Shown here: one piece after another, positions 7,863 to 17,971 of the stretch
Layout: each line of letters opens with the position of its first letter
Position numbering within the stretch: the stretch's first letter is position 1
Source: Mycobacterium sp. ACS1612
GTDB lineage: Bacteria > Actinomycetota > Actinomycetes > Mycobacteriales > Mycobacteriaceae
Direction: 5' to 3'
Assembly (NCBI RefSeq): GCF_001667505.1
Contig: NZ_LZHZ01000004.1
Span: forward strand, 1 to 64,000
DNA: 64,000 nt
Notes under the pieces: generated by a model
What the model was told of the DNA's origin: nothing
Databases searched by the model: none
What the model saw: the letters and a program-made list of their open reading frames with translations, nothing else
Translations under genes and position numbers: made by a program

Positions 7863-9013
7863 CCGACCAGCGGCCCGCGCTCCGGATCGGGCCGATCGAA
7901 CTGCCGAGCCCGGTCGTCCTGGCCCCGATGGCCGGTGTGACCAATGTCGCATTCCGCACCCTCTGCCGTGAATTGGAGTTGGCGCGCGCAGGCACCGTCA
8001 GTGGGTTGTACGTGTGTGAGATGGTCACCGCGCGTGCGCTCGTCGAGCGGCACCCGGTGACCATGCACATGACGACGTTCGCGCCCGACGAGACACCACG
8101 CTCGCTGCAGCTGTACACCGTCGACCCGGAAAACACCTTCGCCGCCGCGAAGATGGTCGCCGACGAGGGCATGGCCGACCACATCGACATGAATTTCGGC
8201 TGCCCGGTGCCCAAGGTCACCCGGCGCGGCGGCGGTGCGGCGCTGCCCTTCAAACGGCGGCTTTTCGGCCGCATCGTGGCTGCGGCCGTGCGAGCGACGG
8301 AGGGCACCGGCATCCCGGTCACCGTGAAGTTCCGCATCGGCATCGACGACGACCATCACACCCACCTGGACGCAGGCCGGATCGCGGCCGAGGAAGGTGC
8401 GGCCGCCGTGGCTCTGCACGCCAGGACCGCTGCGCAACGGTACTCGGGGACCGCCGACTGGGAGCAGATCGCGCTGCTCAAGCAGCATGTCACCACGGTC
8501 CCGGTGCTGGGCAACGGCGACATCTTCGACGCCGACGACGCGCTGGCGATGATGGCCGCGACCGGTTGCGACGGCGTGGTCATCGGCCGCGGCTGCCTCG
8601 GCAGGCCGTGGCTGTTCGCCGAGCTGTCCGCGGCCTTCACCGGCACCACCCCGGCGACGCCGCCGACGCTCGGCGAGGTCGCGGCCATCATGCGCCGACA
8701 CGGTCGGCTGCTGGCCGAGCACTTCGGTGAGGACAAGGGCATGCGCGATATGCGCAAGCACATCGCCTGGTACCTGCACGGGTTTCCGGCAGGCGCCGAT
8801 CTGCGCCGGGCGCTGGCGCTGGTCAAAACCCTTTCCGAGCTGGATGCGCTGCTCGATCAGCTCGACGAAGACGTACCGTTCCCGCAGGCCGCGACCGGTC
8901 CGCGGGGCAGGCAGGGATCGGCGGCATCAGTGGCGCTACCTGAGGGCTGGCTGGCCGATCCCGACGACTGCACGGTCCCGGCAGGCGCCGAAATTATGCA
9001 CTCCGGAGGCTAA
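7859..9013 (+). CDS. dus: tRNA-dihydrouridine synthase family protein, no canonical start codon
   Basis: An FMN enzyme reducing uridines in tRNA. Visible are PVVLAPMAGVTNVAFR near the N-terminus, the MNFGCPVPKVTRRGGGAAL segment with the catalytic Cys, VKFRIGIDDDH, and the FMN phosphate site GNGDIF with VIGRGCLGRPW. Homology begins at about 7880. No ATG, GTG or TTG lies in this frame between 7673 (63 codons inside desA1) and that point. The ATA at 7859-7861 sits exactly where an ATG overlapping the desA1 stop would be expected, so it is used as a provisional start (384 aa). The neighbour order desA1-dus-LCP matches Rv0824c-Rv0822c. Confidence 0.88.
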   Translation: MADQRPALRIGPIELPSPVVLAPMAGVTNVAFRTLCRELELARAGTVSGLYVCEMVTARALVERHPVTMHMTTFAPDETPRSLQLYTVDPENTFAAAKMVADEGMADHIDMNFGCPVPKVTRRGGGAALPFKRRLFGRIVAAAVRATEGTGIPVTVKFRIGIDDDHHTHLDAGRIAAEEGAAAVALHARTAAQRYSGTADWEQIALLKQHVTTVPVLGNGDIFDADDALAMMAATGCDGVVIGRGCLGRPWLFAELSAAFTGTTPATPPTLGEVAAIMRRHGRLLAEHFGEDKGMRDMRKHIAWYLHGFPAGADLRRALALVKTLSELDALLDQLDEDVPFPQAATGPRGRQGSAASVALPEGWLADPDDCTVPAGAEIMHSGG

Positions 9014-9038
9014 ACCGAGACGATCTCGGTACCTCCGG
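9003..9038 (+). terminator. Two-part stem-loop after dus
   Basis: Nested inverted repeats: CCGGAGG (9003-9009) with CCTCCGG (9032-9038), and inside them ACCGAG (9014-9019) with CTCGGT (9025-9030), loop ACGAT. It overlaps the last codons and stop of dus. No T-tract follows, as is usual in mycobacteria. It probably ends the desA1-dus transcript. Confidence 0.6.
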
Positions 9039-9067
9039 CGGACTGGCCGTTGAACACGATGTCTCAG

Positions 9068-9088
9068 TACGATAAGGATCTTGTCGTA
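9068..9088. promoter_or_regulatory. Imperfect palindrome upstream of the LCP gene
   Basis: TACGATAAG-gat-CTTGTCGTA has 9-bp arms with one mismatch, 92 bp before the LCP start in the 167-bp gap after dus. It has the look of a dimeric regulator site; the factor is unknown. Confidence 0.35.
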
Positions 9089-9180
9089 TCCGGCTCCAAC
9101 GGCGGAGCCCGCAGAGTGTCGCTACACCAACCGAAGGCACACGAAAGCACTGCATACGCCCACGCGCACCGAGGCGCGCG

Positions 9181-11241
9181 ATGGTCCAGAAGTCGGAGGC
9201 CAGCAGAAACATGAGTGACGGCCAGAACGCCACTCCTGGATCTTCGGGCGCTGGACCCAACCGATGGCTTACCCGAAGTACGCCGCCGCCGCCACACGCC
9301 GCGCCGTGGGAGCGCAGCGGAAATTCGGATTCCGGCGAGCTGACGAAGAGCGAGTCGGCCGGCAATCACACCGATGGCGTCACAGTCGCCGACCTGATCG
9401 CCAAGGTGCACGGCGCCGCGAGCGTGCCCGAGGAGTTGAAGCGGCCTCGGCAGGCACCCGAACCGGAGCAAGAGCCCGAACCCGAACCGAAGGCCCCGCC
9501 GACCGAGATCCTCGCCCCGGTCGTCGAGGGCCGGGATCCGGACACCGAGGTTATTCCGATCGTGGCGGGGTACGCCTCCGAGGTGCCCGATTTGGCGGCA
9601 CAGCGCCCTCGTGACAGGGTGCAGCCGTCGCGTGTCGGCACCGGACGCGGCAGCGGAGTTCCTGCGCCGGCCCGCCGCCGCCTGAGGAAGACGGCGGCCG
9701 CAGGCCGCGCCGCCGCCGCCCTGATCGCCGTGGCCACCCTGGCCGTCACCGGCGGCGCCTGGCAGTGGCAGTCGTCGAAGAACAACATGCTCAACAAGGT
9801 CTCCGCGCTCGATTTGAATTCGCGCGACATCGTCGACCCCACTGCGCAGTTCGGCGACGAGAACTTCTTGATTGTCGGCGTGGACAGCCGCATCGGCGAG
9901 AACAGCGACATGGGCGCGGGCAGCACCGAGGACGCTGCGGGTGCGCGATCCGACACCATCATGCTGGTGAACATCCCGGCGAACCGCAAACGCGTTGTCG
10001 CCGTGTCGTTTCCGCGTGACCTCGAGATCACGCCGACGAAGTGCCAGCACTGGGATCCCGACACCGGACAGTACGGACCGGTCACCGACACCGAGTCGGA
10101 GATGTACGGCCAGAACGACGTCTACACCGAAACGAAGATCAACTCCGCGTACGCGGTCGGTGGCCCCAAGTGTCTGGTGAAGGTGATCCAGAAGCTGTCC
10201 GGGTTGTCCGTGAACCGGTTCATGGCAGTCGATTTCGCCGGTTTCTCCAAGATGGTGGATGCGATCGGCGGCGTCGAGGTGTGTAGCACCACTCCGTTGG
10301 AGGACTACGAACTAGGCACCGTGCTGGCCAACGCCGGCCGTCAGACGGTCGACGGCCACACCGCGTTGAACTACGTCCGCGCCCGCCAGGTCACCACCGA
10401 GACCAACGGCGACTACGGCCGGATCAAGCGGCAGCAGTTGTTCCTGTCGTCGCTGCTGCGGTCGCTGATCTCGAAAGAAGTGTTCTTCTCGTTGTCCAAG
10501 CTCAACAACGTCGTGAACATGTTCATCGACGACAGCTACGTCGACAACATCAAGACCAAAGACCTTGTCGATCTTGGCCAGTCAATCCAGGGCGTGAACG
10601 CGGGCCGCATCACCTTCGTCACCGTGCCGACGGTCGGCTATGCCGACGAATACGGCAACGAGGTCCCGCGCACCGACGATATGCGGGCGCTGTTCGACGC
10701 GATCATCAACGACGATCCGCTGCCCGAGGAGAAGAACCCGGACAACACCCCGGTGCCCGGCACGCCGGAGTCGCAGACCAGCGAACCGGAAGCGACGCAG
10801 GCGCCTGCCCCGGAGAACGCCGAGTTGGTGAGCGCGGTGACCACCAATCCGCAGGACATCACCGTGCGGGTGTCGAACTCGACCGGTGAGAATGGGTTGG
10901 CGGCCACCGCGGCGACTGAACTGCAGTCGCACGGCTTCAACGTGACCAGTCCCGACGACTACCCCGGCCCGCTGTCGGCGACGACGGTGTTCTTCTCGCC
11001 GGGCAACGAGCAGGCGGCCGCGACGGTCGCGTCGTCATTCGCCAACCCGACCATCGAGCGGGTGTCCGGCATGGGCGACGTGGTGCGGGTGGTGTTGGGC
11101 AGCGACTTCTCATCGGTGACCCCGCCGTCGCCGAGTGGCTCGCCCGTTCAGGTTCACGTCGTGAAGGGCGCCAGCACGCCGCCCACTCGCCTGCCCGAGG
11201 ATTTGACGGTCACCAACGCCGCCGACACCACCTGCGAATAA
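9181..11241 (+). CDS. LytR-CpsA-Psr (LCP) family cell-wall ligase
   Basis: A 686-aa type II membrane protein. It has a long, charged, Pro/Glu-rich cytoplasmic N-terminus (about 1-175), one membrane segment (RAAAALIAVATLAVTGGA, about 177-194), and then the LCP catalytic domain with NFLIVGVDSR, SDTIMLVNIPANRKRVVAVSF, RDLEI and YGRIKRQQLFL. A C-terminal LytR_C domain (ITVRVSNSTGENGLAATAATEL) follows. LCP proteins transfer lipid-linked polymers, in mycobacteria arabinogalactan, onto peptidoglycan. It is the counterpart of Rv0822c. The ATG at 9181 has GAGG 6 bases upstream; an alternative ATG lies at 9211. Confidence 0.92.
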   Translation: MVQKSEASRNMSDGQNATPGSSGAGPNRWLTRSTPPPPHAAPWERSGNSDSGELTKSESAGNHTDGVTVADLIAKVHGAASVPEELKRPRQAPEPEQEPEPEPKAPPTEILAPVVEGRDPDTEVIPIVAGYASEVPDLAAQRPRDRVQPSRVGTGRGSGVPAPARRRLRKTAAAGRAAAALIAVATLAVTGGAWQWQSSKNNMLNKVSALDLNSRDIVDPTAQFGDENFLIVGVDSRIGENSDMGAGSTEDAAGARSDTIMLVNIPANRKRVVAVSFPRDLEITPTKCQHWDPDTGQYGPVTDTESEMYGQNDVYTETKINSAYAVGGPKCLVKVIQKLSGLSVNRFMAVDFAGFSKMVDAIGGVEVCSTTPLEDYELGTVLANAGRQTVDGHTALNYVRARQVTTETNGDYGRIKRQQLFLSSLLRSLISKEVFFSLSKLNNVVNMFIDDSYVDNIKTKDLVDLGQSIQGVNAGRITFVTVPTVGYADEYGNEVPRTDDMRALFDAIINDDPLPEEKNPDNTPVPGTPESQTSEPEATQAPAPENAELVSAVTTNPQDITVRVSNSTGENGLAATAATELQSHGFNVTSPDDYPGPLSATTVFFSPGNEQAAATVASSFANPTIERVSGMGDVVRVVLGSDFSSVTPPSPSGSPVQVHVVKGASTPPTRLPEDLTVTNAADTTCE

Positions 11242-11274
11242 CGCCCGTCGGCCCACTCATTTAGGCAGGTGGCA

Positions 11275-11291
11275 TTCACCTTTCGTTCACC
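11275..11291 (+). promoter_or_regulatory. PHO-box-like direct repeat before phoY2
   Basis: TTCACC occurs at 11275-11280 and again at 11286-11291, an exact 11-bp period (ATTCACCTTTCGTTCACC). This is the pattern bound by PhoP/RegX3-type response regulators at phosphate-starvation promoters of actinobacteria. It ends about 34 bp before the probable -10 of phoY2. A second copy stands before pstS. Confidence 0.6.
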
Positions 11292-11324
11292 GCCTGCGTC
11301 GTGACGTTGTGCCTAGTCACCCCG

Positions 11325-11330
11325 TAGGCT
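11325..11330 (+). promoter_or_regulatory. Probable -10 of leaderless phoY2
   Basis: TAGGCT is followed by 6 bases and then the phoY2 ATG, so transcription would begin at or next to the start codon. No ribosome-binding site is present upstream, consistent with a leaderless mRNA. Confidence 0.5.
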
Positions 11331-11336
11331 TGGCGC

Positions 11337-12002
11337 ATGCGAACCGCATACCACGACCAACTGGACGCGCTCACAGCGCAGCTCGGCGAGATGTGTGGAC
11401 TGGCCGGCGCCGCGATGGAACGCGCCACCCAGGCCCTGCTGCAGGCCGATCTGGTGTTGGCCGAACAAGTCATCACCGACCACGAGCAGATCGCGGCGAT
11501 GAGCGCCAAGGCCGAGGAGAGCGCGTTCGTGCTGCTGGCGCTGCAGGCCCCGGTCGCAGGTGATCTGCGGGCGATCGTCAGCTCGATCCAGATCGTCGCC
11601 GATGTCGACCGGATGGGCGCGCTGGCACTGCACGTCGCCAAGATCGCCCGCCGTCGTCACCCGCAGCATGCGCTGCCGGAAGAGGTCAACGGCTACTTCG
11701 CCGAAATGGGCCGCGTCGCAGTGGAATTGGGTAACAACGCCCAGGAGGTGCTGCTCACCCGCGACCCGGAGAAGGCCGCGCGGATCCGCGAAGAAGACGA
11801 TGCGATGGACGATCTGCACCGGCATCTGTTCACCGTACTGATGGACCGGGAATGGAAGCACGGGGTGGCCGCCGCCGTCGACGTGACGCTGCTCGGCCGG
11901 TTCTACGAGCGCTTCGCCGACCACGCCGTCGAGATCGCCCGCCGGGTCATCTTCCAGGTCACCGGCAACCTCCCCGACGAAGAGGAGATGGCCGCCCGCT
12001 GA
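11337..12002 (+). CDS. phoY2: PhoU-like phosphate signalling protein PhoY2
   Basis: A 221-aa, all-helical PhoU protein with two repeats, each carrying a metal-binding E/DxxxD-type motif: [21 protein letters not shown] (about 81-101) and [15 protein letters not shown] (about 191-205). PhoU proteins link the Pst transporter to the sensor kinase (SenX3 in mycobacteria) and keep the phosphate regulon off when phosphate is ample. It is convergent with pstB of the pst operon, and a PHO-box repeat precedes it, which suggests feedback control. The start is the ATG fitting a leaderless promoter. Confidence 0.95.
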   Translation: MRTAYHDQLDALTAQLGEMCGLAGAAMERATQALLQADLVLAEQVITDHEQIAAMSAKAEESAFVLLALQAPVAGDLRAIVSSIQIVADVDRMGALALHVAKIARRRHPQHALPEEVNGYFAEMGRVAVELGNNAQEVLLTRDPEKAARIREEDDAMDDLHRHLFTVLMDREWKHGVAAAVDVTLLGRFYERFADHAVEIARRVIFQVTGNLPDEEEMAAR

Positions 12003-12017
12003 GTTTTTCTCGGCGAG

Positions 12018-12067
12018 CAGACGCAAACGGGCCCGACACGCCGATGATTTGGCGCACTCTGCGTCTG
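12018..12067. terminator. Hairpin between convergent phoY2 and pstB
   Basis: CAGACGCA (12018-12025) pairs with TGCGTCTG (12060-12067). Smaller inner inverted repeats (CGGGCCCG, and CGCC with GGCG) lie in the loop. It occupies the 80-bp gap between two convergent genes and probably acts as a terminator for both strands. Confidence 0.6.
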
Positions 12068-12082
12068 TAGGCGCAGGGAAAG

Positions 12083-12859
12083 TCAGCCGAAGCGGCCCGA
12101 GATGTAGTCCTCCGTGGCCTTCTCGTTCGGGTTGGAGAAGATCTTCTCGGTGTCATCGATCTCGATCAACCGGCCGGGCTTACCCGTCGCCTCCAGGTTG
12201 AAGAACGCGGTCTGATCGCTGACGCGGGCGGCCTGCTGCATGTTGTGGGTGACGATCACGATCGTGAAGTCCTGCTTGAGTTCGGCGATGAGGTCCTCGA
12301 TCGCCAGCGTCGAGATCGGGTCCAGCGCCGAGCACGGCTCGTCCATCAGCAACACGTCGGGCTGCACGGCGATCGCGCGGGCGATGCACAGTCGCTGCTG
12401 CTGACCGCCGGACAGGCCGCCGCCCGGCCTGTCGAGCCGGTCCTTCACCTCGCTCCAGAGGTTGGCGCCCCGCAGTGAACGCTCGCATACGTCGTCGAGC
12501 GTCTTCTTGTTGCGAACGCCCTGCAGCTTCAGCCCCGCCACCACGTTGTCGCGAATCGACATGGTGGGGAACGGGTTTGGCCGCTGGAACACCATACCGA
12601 TGGTTTTGCGCACGCCGACCGGGTCGACGCCAGGGCCGTAGATGTCCTCACCATCGAGCAGCACCGACCCTTCGACGCGGGCGCCGGGGATGACCTCGTG
12701 CATGCGGTTCAGCGTCCGCAGCACCGTCGACTTGCCGCAGCCCGACGGCCCGATGAACGCGGTCACGCTGCGGGGCTGAACGGACAGCGCCACATCGGCG
12801 ACGGCGTGAAAGGAGCCGTAATAGATGTTGACGTCTTTGAGGTCCAATCGCTTGGCCAC
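12083..12859 (-). CDS. pstB: Phosphate ABC transporter ATP-binding protein PstB
   Basis: A 258-aa ABC ATPase. The Walker A motif GPSGCGKS (about 37-44), the signature LSGGQQQR, Walker [14 protein letters not shown] and the switch His in IVTHNMQQA are all intact. The PstB-specific [10 protein letters not shown] segment follows the Q-loop. It energises phosphate import through PstA and PstC and is the last gene of pstSCAB, 10 bp after pstA. In M. tuberculosis the gene at this locus is phoT. It would depend on the promoter before pstS. Confidence 0.97.
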   Translation of the reverse strand: MAKRLDLKDVNIYYGSFHAVADVALSVQPRSVTAFIGPSGCGKSTVLRTLNRMHEVIPGARVEGSVLLDGEDIYGPGVDPVGVRKTIGMVFQRPNPFPTMSIRDNVVAGLKLQGVRNKKTLDDVCERSLRGANLWSEVKDRLDRPGGGLSGGQQQRLCIARAIAVQPDVLLMDEPCSALDPISTLAIEDLIAELKQDFTIVIVTHNMQQAARVSDQTAFFNLEATGKPGRLIEIDDTEKIFSNPNEKATEDYISGRFG

Positions 12860-12869
12860 TGAAAAGCTC

Positions 12870-13784
12870 CTAAACCTTCTTGGGGGCGAAGATCCGCGCG
12901 ATGAGTCGCGCGCCGATGTTGAGTAAGGCGATCAACAGAATCAACGTCAGTGCGGCGCCCCAGAGTCGGTCGGTGGGCACCGGGTTGGCGCCGGCACCCG
13001 CCGAGATCTGGTCGTACATCATGCCGGGCAGCGATCCCATGAAACCGCTGAACATGTCGAAATTCATGGCCTGCGCGTAGCCGACCAGGATCAGCAGCGG
13101 CGCCGTCTCACCCATCACACGGGCCAAGGCCAGCATGATGCCGGTGATGATGCCGGACAGCGCGGTGGGGATGACGATGCGCACGATGGTTTTCCACTTC
13201 GGCACGCCCAGTGCATAACTGGCCTCGCGAAGGTCCATCGGAACGATGCGCAGCATTTCCTCGGTGGCACGCACGATCACCGGAATCATCAACAGCACCA
13301 ACGACAGTGACACCGCGAAACCGGACCGCTGGAAGCCGAGCGTGGCCACCCACAACGCATAGATGAACAGGGCGGCCACGATCGACGGGACACCGGTGAG
13401 GATGTCCACCATGAAGGTCGTCAGCTTGCCGAGTCGGGAACCGCCACCGTACTCGACAAGGTAGACGGCGACCATGATGCCGATCGGGATGGAAATGGCC
13501 GCACACACCAGGCCCTGCAGCAGGGTGCCGACGATGGCGTGGTAGACACCGCCACCGGCCTGGAATGCCGTCATCCCAGCCTGTGAATGGGTGAACCAGA
13601 CCGGTGAGGTGAGCGCCTTGAAACCCTTGGCGATCACCGAGTACAGCACCCACAACAGCGGCACCAACGCGATGACCAGCGATGCGGTGACAAGCACGGT
13701 GGCGATGTTGTTGGTGACCTTGCGGCGCAGGCTCACCCCCTGAAAGGTGGTGACCTTGACAGGGCGGTCCAGTGTGGAGGTCAC
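12870..13784 (-). CDS. pstA: Phosphate ABC transporter permease PstA
   Basis: A 304-aa inner-membrane permease with six predicted helices. The EAA-type loop is seen in [27 protein letters not shown] and the following [18 protein letters not shown]. The GTG start overlaps the pstC stop by 4 bases (GTGA), implying translational coupling. It pairs with PstC to form the phosphate channel. Confidence 0.96.
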   Translation of the reverse strand: MTSTLDRPVKVTTFQGVSLRRKVTNNIATVLVTASLVIALVPLLWVLYSVIAKGFKALTSPVWFTHSQAGMTAFQAGGGVYHAIVGTLLQGLVCAAISIPIGIMVAVYLVEYGGGSRLGKLTTFMVDILTGVPSIVAALFIYALWVATLGFQRSGFAVSLSLVLLMIPVIVRATEEMLRIVPMDLREASYALGVPKWKTIVRIVIPTALSGIITGIMLALARVMGETAPLLILVGYAQAMNFDMFSGFMGSLPGMMYDQISAGAGANPVPTDRLWGAALTLILLIALLNIGARLIARIFAPKKV

Positions 13785-14836
13785 TTCGCCCCCCTTCCGG
13801 CGACTGCGGCGCGCGCCGCCGAGTTCACCACGAACGTCAGGATAAACAGCACCAGGCCCGCCGCGATGTAGGCGCCTGCCTTGTACTGGTCGTTGAATTC
13901 GCTTGCGGTGGCGGCGATTTTGCTTGCGAACGTGTAGCCCCCGTCGAACAGTGACCAGCCGAACGCCTTTTGGGTGCCGCGCAGCACGATCAACAGCGCG
14001 ATCGTTTCACCGAGCGCGCGACCGAGGCCGAGCATCGCGCCGCTGATGTAGCCGGAGAGGCCGAACGGCAGCACCGTGGTGCGCACCACTTCCCACCGGG
14101 TGGCGCCGAGCGCAAGTGCGGCCTCGATCTGGCCGCGAGGTGTCTGCACGAACACTTCCCGCGTCACCGCCGTGATGATCGGCAGGATCATCACGGCCAG
14201 CACGATGCCCGCTGTGAAGATGGTGCCGCCGCCGGCCACCGAGGCGTTACCGGTCTTGAACAGGAAGAGCCAATCGAGGTTCTCGTTGAGCCACAACGCA
14301 AATGGCTTGAGCACCGGAGCCAGTACGTACAGTCCCCACACGCCGTAGACGATCGACGGCACCGCGGCGAGCAGGTCGACCATGTACGCCAGCGGGCCCG
14401 ACAGTCGCCGTGGTGAGTAGTGGGTGAGGAAGATCGCGATACCCAGCGCGACGGGCATGGCAAGGATCAATGCGAAGACCGAGACAAAAACCGTCACCTG
14501 GAGCAGGTCGAGGATGCCGAAGTGCATCGCCGATGTGTCTGTGGTGATCCAGTTTCCGCCGTAGAGGAAGAAGTTCTCCTCGTTGCGCGCGAGCGCAGGA
14601 ATCGCGCGCCACAACAGGAAGACGCCGATCGCCGCGATGATGACGACGATCAGGATTCCGGCGCCTTCGGCCAGACCGCGGAAGATCCTGTCCCCCAACC
14701 GGACCTTCGAGCCCTTCGCGGGATCGGTGGGGATGGGCGCCGGTTCCGGGAGGGGTGAAGCGATCACTTCACCCGAGCCCGCTTTGGCTGGGTCAGGCAG
14801 CCCGCTAGCTTCCGTCACATCAAGCCTATCGGTCAT
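13781..14836 (-). CDS. pstC: Phosphate ABC transporter permease PstC
   Basis: A 351-aa permease. It has a charged, Pro-rich N-terminal cytoplasmic extension of about 55 residues, a first helix ([17 protein letters not shown]), and five further helices. The EAA loop is [21 protein letters not shown]. The ATG at 14836 is preferred; an in-frame GTG at 14848 is 4 codons earlier. It lies 48 bp after pstS and is coupled to pstA. Confidence 0.96.
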   Translation of the reverse strand: MTDRLDVTEASGLPDPAKAGSGEVIASPLPEPAPIPTDPAKGSKVRLGDRIFRGLAEGAGILIVVIIAAIGVFLLWRAIPALARNEENFFLYGGNWITTDTSAMHFGILDLLQVTVFVSVFALILAMPVALGIAIFLTHYSPRRLSGPLAYMVDLLAAVPSIVYGVWGLYVLAPVLKPFALWLNENLDWLFLFKTGNASVAGGGTIFTAGIVLAVMILPIITAVTREVFVQTPRGQIEAALALGATRWEVVRTTVLPFGLSGYISGAMLGLGRALGETIALLIVLRGTQKAFGWSLFDGGYTFASKIAATASEFNDQYKAGAYIAAGLVLFILTFVVNSAARAAVAGRGAK

Positions 14837-14884
14837 TGGTCCCGGCACCCATCCTCACCGCTTGTGTGCTATCGCGCAGGGCAA

Positions 14885-16021
14885 CTATGCAATTGCGTTG
14901 ACGGACTTGAGCAGACGCTCCTTGAACGAGTCCGGCAGCGGCACGTATCCGGCGGGCGACAGGTTGGCTTGGCCCTGGTTGGCGGACACCGTCAAGAACG
15001 ACTTCACTGCGGCGGCGGTGTCGGCGTCGTAACCCTTGCTGCACACGATCTCGTAGGTGGCCAGCATCAACGGGTAGGAGCCCGCTTCCTTGCTGGCGTA
15101 CAGGGCGTTGAGGTCCAGCGTGAGGTCGTTGCCCGCGCCCGCGATTTTCGCGGCGGCGACCGCCGCCTTCGTGGAGTCGTCGTTGAGCGCGACCGGCCCG
15201 GCGCCGCTGTCGATCTCGGCGGTCTTGAGGTTGGCCGCCATCGCCGGGCTCTTCTCCACGTAGCCGATGGAGCCGGGGGTGGCCTGAATTGCCTGCACAA
15301 CGCCGGACGACTTCTGGGCGCCCTCGCCGGCACCGCCCTGGAACTCCTTGCCCGCGCCCTTCGTCCATGCCTGCGGCGCGGCGGCGGCGAGATACTTCTG
15401 GAAGTTGTCGGTGGTGCCCGACGAATCCGAACGGTAGACGGGCTTGATGTCGGTGTTCGGCAGGTTGGTGCCGCTGTTCAGCGCCGCGATCGCCGGGTCG
15501 TTCCACTTGGTGATCTGGCCCTGGAAGATCTTGGCGAGCACCTCACCGTTGACGACGAGCTTGTCGACGCCGTCGATGTTGTAGGCCATCGCCACCGGGC
15601 CGAACACCAGCGGCAGATTCCACGCTTCGTTGCCGCCACAGCGCTGCGCCGCCTTGGGCTTTTGGTCGTCACTCAGCGGGGAGTCGGATCCAGCGAAATC
15701 AACCTGCTTTGCGATGAACTGGTCGACACCCGCGCCCGACCCGGTGGGGTTGTAGGCCAGCGTCTTTCCCGAGCACACCTGGCCCCACACCTTGTTGAAC
15801 TCCGCGATCGCGTTCTGCTGCGCCGTCGAACCCTCGGCGGTCACCGAGTTCTTGCCGCCGCAGTCGGCCGATGCGGATGCGGTGCCCGTGCCCGTACCCG
15901 ACGCGCTCGTGGAAGGCGCGGAGGCGTTGTTGTCGCTACCGCAGGCGGTCAGCGTCAGCGCGGCGATCGCCGTCGCGGACAGGCTGGTGCCAAGCGCCTT
16001 GCCAATGCTGTTGAGCTTCAC
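14885..16021 (-). CDS. pstS: Phosphate-binding lipoprotein PstS
   Basis: About 378 aa. The lipoprotein signal has the lipobox LTAC (Cys about residue 28), followed by a Ser/Thr/Gly/Ala-rich linker of about 30 residues. Ligand motifs typical of PstS are visible: AEGSTAQQNAI, NPTGSGAGVDQF, FAGSDSPLS and RSDSSGTTDNF. It is the high-affinity extracytoplasmic receptor for the PstCAB channel. The GTG at 16021 is chosen over the GTG at 16030 because GGGA lies at better spacing. A PHO-box repeat lies about 80 bp upstream, so phosphate-starvation induction is likely. Confidence 0.96.
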   Translation of the reverse strand: MKLNSIGKALGTSLSATAIAALTLTACGSDNNASAPSTSASGTGTGTASASADCGGKNSVTAEGSTAQQNAIAEFNKVWGQVCSGKTLAYNPTGSGAGVDQFIAKQVDFAGSDSPLSDDQKPKAAQRCGGNEAWNLPLVFGPVAMAYNIDGVDKLVVNGEVLAKIFQGQITKWNDPAIAALNSGTNLPNTDIKPVYRSDSSGTTDNFQKYLAAAAPQAWTKGAGKEFQGGAGEGAQKSSGVVQAIQATPGSIGYVEKSPAMAANLKTAEIDSGAGPVALNDDSTKAAVAAAKIAGAGNDLTLDLNALYASKEAGSYPLMLATYEIVCSKGYDADTAAAVKSFLTVSANQGQANLSPAGYVPLPDSFKERLLKSVNAIA

Positions 16022-16100
16022 TGATCCCACTTTCGAATTTTTGACGACTTGAACTCCACGGCAACGTATGCGGCCGTAGTAGACGGCTCTGAGATGGAAA

Positions 16101-16117
16101 GTGAACGAAGGGTGAAC
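16101..16117 (-). promoter_or_regulatory. PHO-box-like direct repeat before pstS
   Basis: Read on the minus strand it is GTTCACCCTTCGTTCAC: two GTTCAC half-sites with an 11-bp period. It sits between mshD and pstS, 80 bp before the pstS start. A possible -10 (TCTACT, 16083-16078 on the minus strand) would place the repeat over the -35 region, the usual position of an activator such as RegX3. Confidence 0.7.
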
Positions 16118-16124
16118 AGGTCGG

Positions 16125-17794
<1,670 letters not shown>

Positions 17795-17871
17795 CTGGCC
17801 CTCCAGCAGCCATAGGGACCTCGCCTGGACAACGATGTCGGTGGTGACTTCCCAGATTCACGCCTGACATA

Positions 17872-17892
17872 CGGCCGTTACCCGGCCGTTAG
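17872..17892. promoter_or_regulatory. 11-bp-period direct repeat between glnR and lmeA
   Basis: CGGCCGTTA occurs at 17872-17880 and 17883-17891. Read another way it is GTTAC-n6-GTTAG, which resembles the half-site spacing of GlnR boxes. It lies about 80 bp from both divergent genes. Binding by GlnR is inference. Confidence 0.4.
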
Positions 17893-17971
17893 TCATCTAA
17901 CGATAGCGCGCCACCTGCTCGTTAGCCGCGCCGAACAGGGAGGCGGGCCGCCCGTAGGCCAGAATGTCCGG

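Noticed and set aside
14864..16024. A 386-codon plus-strand frame opposite pstS
   Set aside because: It is antisense to pstS; the pstS product has clear motifs and a lipobox.
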